From an uncultured Streptococcus sp. (GTDB lineage Bacteria; Bacillota; Bacilli; Lactobacillales; Aerococcaceae), in the NCBI GenBank assembly GCA_916050055.1, contig CAJZJY010000078.1, positions 1-5,773 of the forward strand: DNA of 5,773 bases. The letters are read 5' to 3'. Each line of letters opens with the position of its first letter. Position 1 is the first letter of the stretch. Shown one piece after another: positions 1 through 5,773 of this stretch. A model generated the notes under the pieces. It was not told the origin of the DNA, made no database searches, and worked only from the letters and a program-made list of their open reading frames with translations. The position numbers and the translations under genes are program-made.

Positions 1-11
1 CTTTAGAAAGT

Positions 12-43
12 AAGGAAGTTCAACTAACTGAGCTTCCTTTTTT
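12..43 (+). terminator. Intrinsic terminator of the upstream gene
   Basis: An 11-bp stem (12-22 pairing with 29-39, including one G-T wobble) closes a 6-nt loop and runs straight into six T residues (38-43). This is a textbook rho-independent terminator on the plus strand. The gene it ends lies left of the window; too little sequence remains before it to identify a product. It also insulates the promoter that follows at 55-83. Confidence 0.85.
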
Positions 44-54
44 ATATGCTATTA

Positions 55-83
55 GTGACACTACAGCGTGTATCGTTTATAAT
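55..83 (+). promoter_or_regulatory. Sigma-A-type promoter of the glycosyltransferase gene
   Basis: A -35 box GTGACA (55-60, five of six matches to TTGACA) and a perfect -10 box TATAAT (78-83) are separated by 17 nt, the optimal spacing. The expected transcript start is near 90, giving a leader of about 45 nt before the ATG at 135. Two short palindromes (53-63 and 62-72) cover the -35 box and spacer and could be an operator. A 10-nt direct repeat (79-88 and 91-100) overlaps the -10 box. Confidence 0.88.
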
Positions 84-121
84 AGAAAGGATAATAGAAA
101 TAATTTTGTTTATTTCAAACT

Positions 122-130
122 TAAGGAGGT
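122..130 (+). promoter_or_regulatory. Perfect Shine-Dalgarno site
   Basis: TAAGGAGGT is fully complementary to the 3' end of Firmicute 16S rRNA and sits 4 nt before the ATG at 135. It fixes that start and implies efficient initiation. Confidence 0.9.
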
Positions 131-134
131 AAGT

Positions 135-1370
135 ATGCGAATCGGTATATTTACAGATACGTACTTTCCACAAGTGAGTGGAGTTGCGACTTCAATACGT
201 GTATTAAAAGAGGATTTAGAAAGACAAGGGCATAAGGTAATTATTTTTACAACAACGGATCCAAAGGTAACGGAACCGGAAGAGAATATTGTTCGATTGG
301 GAAGTATTCCTTTCTTTGCGTTCAAGGATCGTCGTGTGGCGATTCAAGGGCTAGGTAAAGCTTACCGAATTGCGAAAGAAAATGAATTGGATATCATTCA
401 TACTCAGACGGAGTTTAGTCTTGGGTTGGCAGGTAAATTAATTGCTGCGATGTTGAAGATTCCAACGATTCATACGTACCATACAATGTATGAAAAATAT
501 TTACACTATGTTGCAAAAGGAAAAGTGTTACGTCCAAGTCATGTGGCGTATATCTCGAAAGCATTTTGTAATCAAACAAGTGGAGTGGTTGCTCCAAGTC
601 AAATGACAAAAGATAAGCTGATTGAATATGGAGTGCTTCAGGAAGTTCGAGTGATTCCAACGGGAGTCGTTGTTCCTTCACAAGAGCCAGACGTTGCTAA
701 TGCTTTGAGAAGTGAGCTTGGCTATTCAGATGATGAAGTGGTGTTTCTATCTCTTAGTCGTTTGTCACAAGAAAAAAATATCGCTGCTGTGATTGCGGCA
801 TTACCAGCCATTGTAGCAAGTAAGCCAAATGTGCGCTTATGTATTGCAGGTGGCGGACCTGAAAGAGAAAAATTGGAAGCGCAAGTGACAGAACTTGGCA
901 TGACCGATTTTGTTCAATTTGTGGGCGAAATCAAAAATGAAATGGTTTATAAGTACTATCAAATGGCGGACCTTTATGTGAATGCATCTGAATCTGAAAG
1001 CCAAGGATTAACTTACCTAGAGGCACTTGTTAACCGTGTTCCAGTCATTGCTAAGAAGAACGATTACTTAAGCAGTCTTATTACAGCAGATGCTTTAGGA
1101 ATGTTATTTGAAACAGATGCGGATATTGCGGATTGTGTCTTAGGCTATATTGAAAACCAATTAGGGAATGAAGCTGAAGTTTCAGCGTTACAAGACCAGT
1201 TATTAGCTGAAATTTCTTCTGAAACTTTTGGAGAAAGAATTGTAGATTTCTATGAGGCTGCGATTAACGGCTATCAATGGAATCAAGAACATTCTCATAA
1301 TATTATGAACCTCATGAAATTTTTACGTTTCTCGACGAACGAGTTAAAGGATGAAGAAAATGACCATTAA
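135..1370 (+). CDS. GT4 glycosyltransferase, probable 1,2-diacylglycerol 3-alpha-glucosyltransferase
   Basis: A 411-residue GT-B-fold retaining glycosyltransferase of family GT4. The N-terminal acceptor domain opens with IGIFTDTYFPQVSG (residues 3-16) and carries HTQTEF (89-94) and HTYHTMYE (113-120), features of the lipid glucosyltransferases of streptococci and enterococci (pneumococcal Spr0982 type, Acholeplasma alMGS type). The C-terminal nucleotide-sugar domain shows SLSRLSQEKN (206-215, with R209 and K214 placed to bind the sugar-nucleotide phosphates), IAGGGPE (237-243) and the EX7E motif E288/E296 in ESQGLTYLE. The predicted reaction is transfer of glucose from UDP-glucose to diacylglycerol at the inner membrane face, giving the glycolipid that feeds diglucosyl lipid and lipoteichoic acid anchors. 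There is no signal peptide or membrane span, as expected for a peripheral membrane enzyme. The family is clear from sequence; the exact acceptor and sugar are inferred. The start is set by the perfect Shine-Dalgarno. The 3' end overlaps the next gene by 11-20 nt, and no second glycosyltransferase follows. Confidence 0.9.
   Translation: MRIGIFTDTYFPQVSGVATSIRVLKEDLERQGHKVIIFTTTDPKVTEPEENIVRLGSIPFFAFKDRRVAIQGLGKAYRIAKENELDIIHTQTEFSLGLAGKLIAAMLKIPTIHTYHTMYEKYLHYVAKGKVLRPSHVAYISKAFCNQTSGVVAPSQMTKDKLIEYGVLQEVRVIPTGVVVPSQEPDVANALRSELGYSDDEVVFLSLSRLSQEKNIAAVIAALPAIVASKPNVRLCIAGGGPEREKLEAQVTELGMTDFVQFVGEIKNEMVYKYYQMADLYVNASESESQGLTYLEALVNRVPVIAKKNDYLSSLITADALGMLFETDADIADCVLGYIENQLGNEAEVSALQDQLLAEISSETFGERIVDFYEAAINGYQWNQEHSHNIMNLMKFLRFSTNELKDEENDH
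1346..1351 (+). promoter_or_regulatory. Ribosome binding site that favours the ATG at 1360
   Basis: AAAGGA lies inside the last codons of the glycosyltransferase gene. It is 8 nt before ATG 1360, which is good spacing, but directly abuts the alternative ATG at 1351, where it could not work. Only a weak GAG (1341-1343) would serve the 1351 start. Confidence 0.65.
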
Positions 1371-2238
1371 TACTATTGGATTTATCGGAACAGGCGTGAT
1401 GGGGAAATCCATGATTCGTCATCTGCTAAAAAAATATAAGGTTGTTGTGTATAACCGTACGAAAGAAAGAGCATTAGACCTTTTAGAAGAGGGAGCAACT
1501 TGGGCCGATACGCCTACAGAAGTTGCTAATCTTGCAGATGTGGTGTTAACTATCGTTGGTTATCCAAAAGATGTGGAAGAAGTTTACTTTGGTAATCAAG
1601 GGATCTTCAAGTCAACGAAAGAGCATCTTGTGGTGGTGGATCTTACAACAAGTACACCAACACTTGCAAAACGCATCGCCGAAGAAGCTGCAGCACGCTC
1701 TTGGGAAGCGCTAGACGCACCTGTATCAGGTGGGGACCTTGGTGCTAAAAACGGAACGCTCTCTACGATGGTTGGTGGTACAGAAGAAACATTAGAAAAA
1801 GTATATCCAGTATTAGATTGCTTCTCTAAGACGATTACACTCCAAGGCTCAGCAGGGGCTGGTCAACATACGAAAATGGCCAACCAAATTATGATTGCAG
1901 GAACGATGACAGGCTTAACAGAGATGCTTGTTTATGCGAAAGCAGCAGGTTTAGACATGGACAAGGTATTACAAACAGTTGGCGCAGGAAGTGCGGCAAA
2001 CTGGTCACTTTCAAATTACGGACCACGTATTTTAAAAGAAGATTATTCACCTGGTTTCTTTGCAAAACATTTCCTAAAAGACTTAGGAATTGCACTGGAT
2101 GAAGCAGAGAGAATGCGTCTATTTTTACCAGCAACATTACAAGCGAAAAAACTCTACGAAACGCTTTGTGATGATGGTTTTGCAGACGATGGAACTCAAG
2201 CTTTAATCAAATTATATTGGAACCTACCAAATGAATAA
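1360..2238 (+). CDS. ykwC: YkwC-like NAD(P)-dependent beta-hydroxyacid dehydrogenase (3-hydroxyisobutyrate dehydrogenase family)
   Basis: A 292-residue protein (295 if read from 1351). The order of motifs is that of the beta-hydroxyacid dehydrogenase family; numbers are from ATG 1360. The Rossmann dinucleotide motif GFIGTGVMGKS is at 7-17. NRT at about 32-34, after the second strand, is where NADP-preferring members carry an arginine. The substrate loop DAPVSGG is at 119-125. The catalytic segment GQHTKMANQ carries the conserved lysine K172 and N175, and KDLGIALDEA is near 240. The helical C-terminal half is complete and length is normal. Members oxidise short 3-hydroxy acids (3-hydroxyisobutyrate, tartronate semialdehyde type) in the cytoplasm; the substrate of YkwC is not known to me. 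The gene starts inside the glycosyltransferase gene in another frame, so the two are probably cotranscribed and translationally coupled. A metabolic link between them is not obvious. ATG 1360 is preferred because of the ribosome binding site; 1351 is possible. Confidence 0.88.
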   Translation: MTINTIGFIGTGVMGKSMIRHLLKKYKVVVYNRTKERALDLLEEGATWADTPTEVANLADVVLTIVGYPKDVEEVYFGNQGIFKSTKEHLVVVDLTTSTPTLAKRIAEEAAARSWEALDAPVSGGDLGAKNGTLSTMVGGTEETLEKVYPVLDCFSKTITLQGSAGAGQHTKMANQIMIAGTMTGLTEMLVYAKAAGLDMDKVLQTVGAGSAANWSLSNYGPRILKEDYSPGFFAKHFLKDLGIALDEAERMRLFLPATLQAKKLYETLCDDGFADDGTQALIKLYWNLPNE

Positions 2239-2286
2239 AAAACTCTTAAATAGAGTGGTTATTCTTACTATCAGAGATGGGTTTTA

Positions 2287-2295
2287 TGGTAGAAT
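2287..2295 (+). promoter_or_regulatory. Extended -10 promoter of ykuJ
   Basis: TGGTAGAAT combines the TGn extension with a -10 hexamer TAGAAT (five of six matches to TATAAT). The best -35 candidate, TTACTA at 2265-2270, is poor and 19 nt away, so this looks like a -35-independent promoter. Transcription should begin near 2302, giving a leader of about 27 nt that contains the ribosome binding site AAAGGGG (2312-2318). Confidence 0.65.
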
Positions 2296-2328
2296 AGTGA
2301 AAGAAAGTTTGAAAGGGGTAGTAATTAT

Positions 2329-2559
2329 ATGAAACCTTCACAATTGGTGGCAATTGTCCAACGTTTACAAACAATGGCGGCACAAGATTCAGATATCGAG
2401 GTGCGTCGCTTCGAAAAAGATGGCGTTGAAAAAGCTATCGTTACTTTTAATCAAGAAACAAATAGTTTTGAATTAGTAGATGTAGAAACAAATCAAACAT
2501 TCCAATTTGATGATATTGATTTAGTGACAATTGAAATTTTTGAAATGTTACAAGATTAA
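2329..2559 (+). CDS. ykuJ: YkuJ family protein (DUF1797), function unknown
   Basis: A 76-residue cytoplasmic protein that matches YkuJ of Bacillus subtilis in length and plan: an N-terminal helix with the pattern QLVAIVQRLQ (5-14), a strand pair around RRFEKDG (26-32) and VTFNQETNSFELV, and the diagnostic C-terminal block FDDIDLVTIEIFEMLQ (60-75), close to the FDNIDMVSIEIFELLQ of YkuJ as I recall it. The family is widespread in Firmicutes and has no established role, so none is assigned. There is no signal peptide, membrane span or metal motif. The ATG has the site AAAGGGGT (2312-2319) 9 nt upstream and its own extended -10 promoter. A hairpin follows the stop codon, but its short U tract may allow readthrough into hom. 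Confidence 0.88.
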   Translation: MKPSQLVAIVQRLQTMAAQDSDIEVRRFEKDGVEKAIVTFNQETNSFELVDVETNQTFQFDDIDLVTIEIFEMLQD

Positions 2560-2575
2560 AATAATAACTGTGAGT

Positions 2576-2611
2576 AAAGCCACGGCGCAGAGTGTCTGTG
2601 CTGTGGCTTTT
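2576..2611 (+). terminator. Hairpin after ykuJ, weak terminator or hom leader attenuator
   Basis: A 16-bp stem (2576-2591 with 2595-2610) has a 3-nt loop and only two G-T wobbles (2584/2602 and 2587/2599). The T tract is short, four residues (2608-2611), followed by CAATATATT, so termination is probably incomplete. The space left before hom is only 27 nt and holds its ribosome binding site (GAGGA, 2625-2629). A promoter there would start transcription inside or after that site. The hairpin therefore lies within the transcript that carries hom, whether this comes by readthrough from ykuJ or from a promoter at the end of ykuJ. Confidence 0.75.
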
Positions 2612-2638
2612 CAATATATTAGATGAGGATTGAAATAA

Positions 2639-3847
2639 ATGAAAATTGCGTTATTAGGATTTGGAACAGTCGGTAGTGGTGTATACAATATTTTAAAGAA
2701 AAATGCATCAAAATTAGAACGAGTTCTTCCAGAAGAAATTGAAATTAAGACAGCGTTAGTAAGAGACCCAGAATTGATGGAACAAACAGATGTTGTATTT
2801 ACAAACAATATTAACGACATCGTTCACGACCCTGAAATTGAATTAGTGGTCGAGGTGATGGGTGGTATTACAACGGCTTATGAATATGTGAGAGCTTGTT
2901 TACTCGCTAAAAAATCTGTTGTTACAGCCAATAAAAATCTGATTGCTGTTCACGGTGTTGAATTAACAACACTAGCTAAATTAGAAGATGTATATTTGTA
3001 CTATGAAGCAAGTGTCGGTGGGGGAATTCCTGTTCTTCGTCCGATGGTGCAACACTTTGAAACGAATGATGTGGAGTCGATTGTTGGTATCGTCAACGGA
3101 ACAACAAACTTCATTTTAAGCTCTATGGAAAAAGAAGGGCTCAGCTATGAAGCAGCATTAAAAATCGCTCAAGAAAAAGGATTCGCTGAGGATGATCCTA
3201 CAAGCGACGTGGAAGGCCACGATGCCGCTTATAAATTAATGATTTTAACGCGTTTAGCATTTGGCGTGAATGTGACATTTGATGAAGTAGCTAAAACAGG
3301 AATTTCTGGTGTCACAACTTCTCATATGAAGATGGCTTCTGAAAATGGATATGCGATTAAACTTCTTGCGAAAGCTCTTAGCGATGGTGAAAAAGTTTCT
3401 CTAGAAGTCGCACCAACTTTTGTACCAGCAAATCATTTATTAGCGCAAGTTCATTATGAAAACAATGCGATTTCTGTAACAGGAAATGCAGTGGATGAAG
3501 TTCTATTTTACGGAAAAGGAGCAGGCTCACTTCCAACAGCGACTAGTGTCTTAGCAGACGTGGTAGAAGTGCTTCGTCGCAAAGGAAACGGAAGTGCAGT
3601 TGAAACATTTGGTCGTGTAGAAAGTCCATTAGTAGAATTTAGTCCAGAGGCTGCGACGAGTTCTTATTTCGTCTATGGAAAAGGAAACTTGGAAGTTGCA
3701 CCACTAGGCGGAGAAGTTGTATCTAATAACCAAGAAGGATTCGGAGTTCGCTATACAGCTTTAACTGCAAGTGAATTAGCCAAAGTGAAAGAAGCTTTTG
3801 CTCATCTAAATGAAGTCGCTATTTATCCAATCTTGGAGGAAGCGTAA
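2639..3847 (+). CDS. hom: Homoserine dehydrogenase with shortened C-terminal ACT-like region
   Basis: This enzyme reduces aspartate 4-semialdehyde to homoserine with NAD(P)H, the branch step to threonine and methionine, in the cytoplasm. The 402 residues show the Rossmann motif GFGTVGSG (7-14), TANK (96-99), YYEASVGGGIP (121-131) and GIVNGTTNFIL (150-160). The catalytic block is GFAEDDPTSDVEG then HDAAYK: by alignment with yeast Hom6, E184, D190, D195 and K199 match E208, D214, D219 and K223. The catalytic core looks complete. The C-terminus is odd. Gram-positive homologues such as the pneumococcal enzyme have about 428 residues and end in a full ACT domain. Here, after the first strand (SSYFVYGK, 341-348), the glycine-bearing loop and first helix seem to be missing, and the protein ends in a remnant with YPILEE. 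No frameshift is seen, so this is an in-frame loss. The start has GAGGA at 9 nt. The stop overlaps the thrB start by 1 nt. Confidence 0.93.
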   Translation: MKIALLGFGTVGSGVYNILKKNASKLERVLPEEIEIKTALVRDPELMEQTDVVFTNNINDIVHDPEIELVVEVMGGITTAYEYVRACLLAKKSVVTANKNLIAVHGVELTTLAKLEDVYLYYEASVGGGIPVLRPMVQHFETNDVESIVGIVNGTTNFILSSMEKEGLSYEAALKIAQEKGFAEDDPTSDVEGHDAAYKLMILTRLAFGVNVTFDEVAKTGISGVTTSHMKMASENGYAIKLLAKALSDGEKVSLEVAPTFVPANHLLAQVHYENNAISVTGNAVDEVLFYGKGAGSLPTATSVLADVVEVLRRKGNGSAVETFGRVESPLVEFSPEAATSSYFVYGKGNLEVAPLGGEVVSNNQEGFGVRYTALTASELAKVKEAFAHLNEVAIYPILEEA

Positions 3848-4743
3848 TGGCATTAACAATTAAAGTTCCAGCAACTTCAGCCAATATCGGTCTAGGATTC
3901 GATTCGCTTGGGATTGCAGTGAATTTATATTTAACACTTCAAGTAGGAGAAGCTTCTAGCGAATGGGTGATTACTCATCCGTTTGGAGAAGAGATTCCGA
4001 CAAATGAAGAAAATTTAATAATTGAAACAGCTTTAAAAGTGTGCCCGACATTAGCACCTCACAAACTCGTTTGTGAAAGTGAAATTCCTTTAACAAGAGG
4101 GCTTGGCAGTAGTTCAAGCGCCATTGTTGCAGGAATCGAATTAGCGAATGTATTAGGCAACTTACATTTGACTAATGATGAAAAAGTAAAATGGGCAACT
4201 TTTTTCGAGGGACATCCTGACAATGTCGCACCAGCAATCTTAGGGGGCGTCGTTGTTGCTACTTATGATCCTCACACACAAGAAGTATTGACAGTACATA
4301 AGAATGTGGAAGAACCAATAAAAATGGTAGCAGTGATTCCAAACGTTCAATTATCAACGAAGAAGAGCCGTGGTGTTTTACCAAGTTCACTAGAATACGG
4401 CGAAGCAGTAGAAGCAAGTAGCCGTAGTAATGTGTTGGTAGCTGGATTAATGACGGAAGATTGGAAGGTCATCTCTTCGATTGTTGAAAAAGATTTATTC
4501 CATGAAACGTATCGTTCAACCCTTGTTCCGTGGATGGAAGAGGTTCGTACGATTACAAAGCAGGAAGGCCTTGATACATGCGGAACTTACCTAAGTGGAG
4601 CAGGTCCAACAGTAATGACGTTTGTCTATAAAGAGAATGTAGACCGTTTTGTACAAACATTAGAAAAGTATTTAGAAACAACGCTGAAAGATTGCGCGAT
4701 TCGTGTGCTCGAAATTGATGCACAGGGCGTTTACGTAAAGTAG
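3847..4743 (+). CDS. thrB: Homoserine kinase (GHMP family)
   Basis: ThrB phosphorylates homoserine with ATP to O-phosphohomoserine, the substrate of threonine synthase, and directly follows the Hom step. The 298 residues are of typical length and hold all three GHMP kinase motifs: motif 1 PATSANIGLGFDS (8-20), the phosphate-binding loop PLTRGLGSSSSA (81-92) followed by EGHPDN (121-126), and motif 3 GTYLSGAGPT (246-255). All are intact, so the enzyme should be active. Start and stop of the pair overlap as TAATG, and GGAGGA (3835-3840) sits 6 nt before the ATG inside the end of hom, so translation is likely coupled to hom. The gene for threonine synthase is absent from this cluster, unlike the hom-thrC-thrB order of Bacillus subtilis but like the hom-thrB pair of streptococci. 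Confidence 0.95.
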   Translation: MALTIKVPATSANIGLGFDSLGIAVNLYLTLQVGEASSEWVITHPFGEEIPTNEENLIIETALKVCPTLAPHKLVCESEIPLTRGLGSSSSAIVAGIELANVLGNLHLTNDEKVKWATFFEGHPDNVAPAILGGVVVATYDPHTQEVLTVHKNVEEPIKMVAVIPNVQLSTKKSRGVLPSSLEYGEAVEASSRSNVLVAGLMTEDWKVISSIVEKDLFHETYRSTLVPWMEEVRTITKQEGLDTCGTYLSGAGPTVMTFVYKENVDRFVQTLEKYLETTLKDCAIRVLEIDAQGVYVK

Positions 4744-4753
4744 AAGGAGAACT

Positions 4754-5272
4754 ATGGCACTATTCAAACCAACGTGGTTTAAAAAGACCTTTCAAGAGAT
4801 TACCGTTCCTTTCTTACAAGAGAATGGAATCGAAGTTGTCTTAACCGATTTAGATAATACGCTAATTGGCTGGGATGAAAAAGAAATCGATGAAAACTTA
4901 CTTGCCTGGGTACGTTCATTAAAAGAAGCAGGCATCAAGATTGTTCTTGTATCGAATAATAATGAACATCGTATCAAAGATGCTGCTGAAAAGTTGGACG
5001 TTCCATACGTGTATCCTGGCTTGAAGCCACTGCACAAGGGTTTCAAAGCTGCACAACAATTACTGGATTTTGATAAATCAAAGACGGTCATGGTAGGTGA
5101 CCAACTATTAACAGATATTCTAGGCGCAAATACATTTGGAGTTAGAACTATTATCGTAAAACCTAGAAAAGAAAGCGATGCGTGGAAAACAAGAATTAAT
5201 CGTTTCTTTGAAAAAGGAATTTTTGTAGTCACACAAGGTGCGTCTTATCATAAGAAATGGGAGGAGGATTAA
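4754..5272 (+). CDS. yqeG: YqeG family HAD phosphatase (subfamily IIIA)
   Basis: A 172-residue HAD-superfamily hydrolase of the YqeG type. HAD motif I is DLDNTL with nucleophile D32 and acid/base D34. Motif II is VSNNN with S67. A lysine of GLKPLHKG (K91 or K95) serves as motif III. Motif IV is VGDQLLTD with D116 and D121. There is only a minimal cap, as in small IIIA members. The N-terminal pattern FKPTWFKKTFQEI and the length agree with YqeG. The substrate is not established; some relatives act on phosphatidylglycerophosphate, so a lipid or nucleotide phosphate is only a possibility. AAGGAGA (4744-4750) precedes the ATG closely, and the gap after thrB is 10 nt. The next gene, yqeH, starts 2 nt after the stop; the yqeG-yqeH pair is a well-known Firmicute arrangement. 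Confidence 0.93.
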   Translation: MALFKPTWFKKTFQEITVPFLQENGIEVVLTDLDNTLIGWDEKEIDENLLAWVRSLKEAGIKIVLVSNNNEHRIKDAAEKLDVPYVYPGLKPLHKGFKAAQQLLDFDKSKTVMVGDQLLTDILGANTFGVRTIIVKPRKESDAWKTRINRFFEKGIFVVTQGASYHKKWEED

Positions 5273-5274
5273 TC

Positions 5275-5773
5275 ATGGAACAGCATGTATGTATTGGATG
5301 TGGAGCAATTATCCAAACGGAAGATCCAAAAGGAACGGGGTACACACCGCAAAGTGCATTGAATAAAATGCTGGAAAGTGAAGGCCCTCTCTACTGCCAA
5401 CGTTGCTTTAGACTCCGTAATTATAATGAGTTACAACCAGCATCTCTAACAGACGATGATTTCTTAAAGATGTTAAGTAGTATCGCCGATGAAGATGCGC
5501 TTGTTGTTTTTGTCGTTGATTTATTCGACTTATACGGAAGCATGATTTCTGGCTTGAAACGTTTTGTAGGCGATAACCCAATTTTATTCGTAGCCAATAA
5601 AGTAGATTTATATCCAAAATCTGTGAACCGTAATCGGCTGAAAGCTTGGATTGAACGTCATGCAAAAGAGTACGGCATTAAACCAGTAGATACGCTACTT
5701 GTGAGCGGTCATAAACGGATTCAAATTGACGAGTTGCTTGAGAAGATTAACGAGTACCGTAAAGGCAAAGATG
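5275..5773 (+). CDS. yqeH: YqeH ribosome-assembly GTPase, 5' part only
   Basis: The open frame starts at ATG 5275 and runs off the window after 166 codons; Bacillus YqeH has about 366. The N-terminus is a four-cysteine zinc finger, CIGCG and CQRC (C6, C9, C41, C44), as in YqeH. Then comes the circularly permuted GTPase order: the G4 motif NKVD (108-111, within LFVANKVDL) comes first, then the G5 region LVSGHK (142-147). The G1 P-loop, G2 and G3 should follow beyond the edge. YqeH (plant NOA1/RIF1 relative) assists 30S subunit assembly in the cytoplasm. GGGAGGAGGAT in the last codons of yqeG provides a strong ribosome binding site about 7 nt before the ATG, and the two genes are only 2 nt apart, so translation is probably coupled. 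The G5 motif reads SGHK rather than the common SAxK, which may be a lineage variant. Confidence 0.93.
   Translation, partial: MEQHVCIGCGAIIQTEDPKGTGYTPQSALNKMLESEGPLYCQRCFRLRNYNELQPASLTDDDFLKMLSSIADEDALVVFVVDLFDLYGSMISGLKRFVGDNPILFVANKVDLYPKSVNRNRLKAWIERHAKEYGIKPVDTLLVSGHKRIQIDELLEKINEYRKGKD

Noticed and set aside
69..82. Possible catabolite-response (cre) site around TGTATCGTTTAT
   Set aside because: The central CG is out of register with the cre consensus and several fixed positions fail.
102..116. CodY-box-like stretch in the leader of the glycosyltransferase gene
   Set aside because: Only about 9 of 15 positions fit the consensus, which is expected by chance in such AT-rich sequence.
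415..681. 88-codon open frame on the minus strand inside the glycosyltransferase gene
   Set aside because: It sits within conserved GT4 coding sequence and gives no recognisable protein.
2242..2256. Small hairpin ACTCT/AGAGT after ykwC as a terminator
   Set aside because: The stem is only 5 bp of mostly weak pairs and no T tract follows. ykwC transcripts may read on into ykuJ.
4792..5232. 146-codon open frame on the minus strand opposite yqeG
   Set aside because: It lies wholly inside a well-recognised gene, has no ribosome binding site before its start, and its serine-rich composition is typical of antisense reading of a coding strand.
5408..5665. 85-codon open frame on the minus strand opposite yqeH
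   Set aside because: It is a shadow of the partial yqeH gene, whose zinc finger and G4 motif are clear in the plus frame.

Overview
The window reads as ordinary chromosome from a low-GC Firmicute, most likely a member of the Lactobacillales. The reasons are AT-rich DNA, strong AAGGAGG-type ribosome binding sites, sigma-A-type promoters, a streptococcal/enterococcal-style glucosyltransferase with the N-terminus MRIGIFTDTYFPQ, and the Firmicute families YkwC, YkuJ, YqeG and YqeH. A Carnobacteriaceae-like source is possible, but genus cannot be fixed by eye. All genes lie on the plus strand. I see no mobile element, CRISPR array, tRNA or rRNA.

Layout. Bases 1-43 hold the intrinsic terminator of an upstream gene that is outside the window. 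A strong promoter (55-83) and a perfect Shine-Dalgarno drive a two-gene unit: a GT4 glycosyltransferase of the diacylglycerol glucosyltransferase type (135-1370), whose end overlaps the start of a YkwC-like NAD(P)-dependent beta-hydroxyacid dehydrogenase (1360-2238). A second promoter, of extended -10 type (2287-2295), precedes the small DUF1797 gene ykuJ (2329-2559). A 16-bp hairpin with a poor U tract (2576-2611) separates ykuJ from hom (2639-3847). After that come thrB (3847-4743), yqeG (4754-5272) and yqeH (5275 to the window edge, 3' part missing). The hom-thrB-yqeG-yqeH junctions are -1, 10 and 2 nt, so this looks like one transcript.

Function. Hom and ThrB are two consecutive steps from aspartate semialdehyde to O-phosphohomoserine; threonine synthase (thrC) is not here. 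YqeG (HAD phosphatase) and YqeH (circularly permuted GTPase for 30S ribosome assembly) are conserved neighbours that here follow threonine genes. The glycosyltransferase probably makes a membrane glycolipid. No exotic new system is visible. The points most worth a second look are the shortened C-terminal ACT-like region of Hom, the hairpin inside what is probably the hom leader, and two adjacent palindromes on the first promoter.
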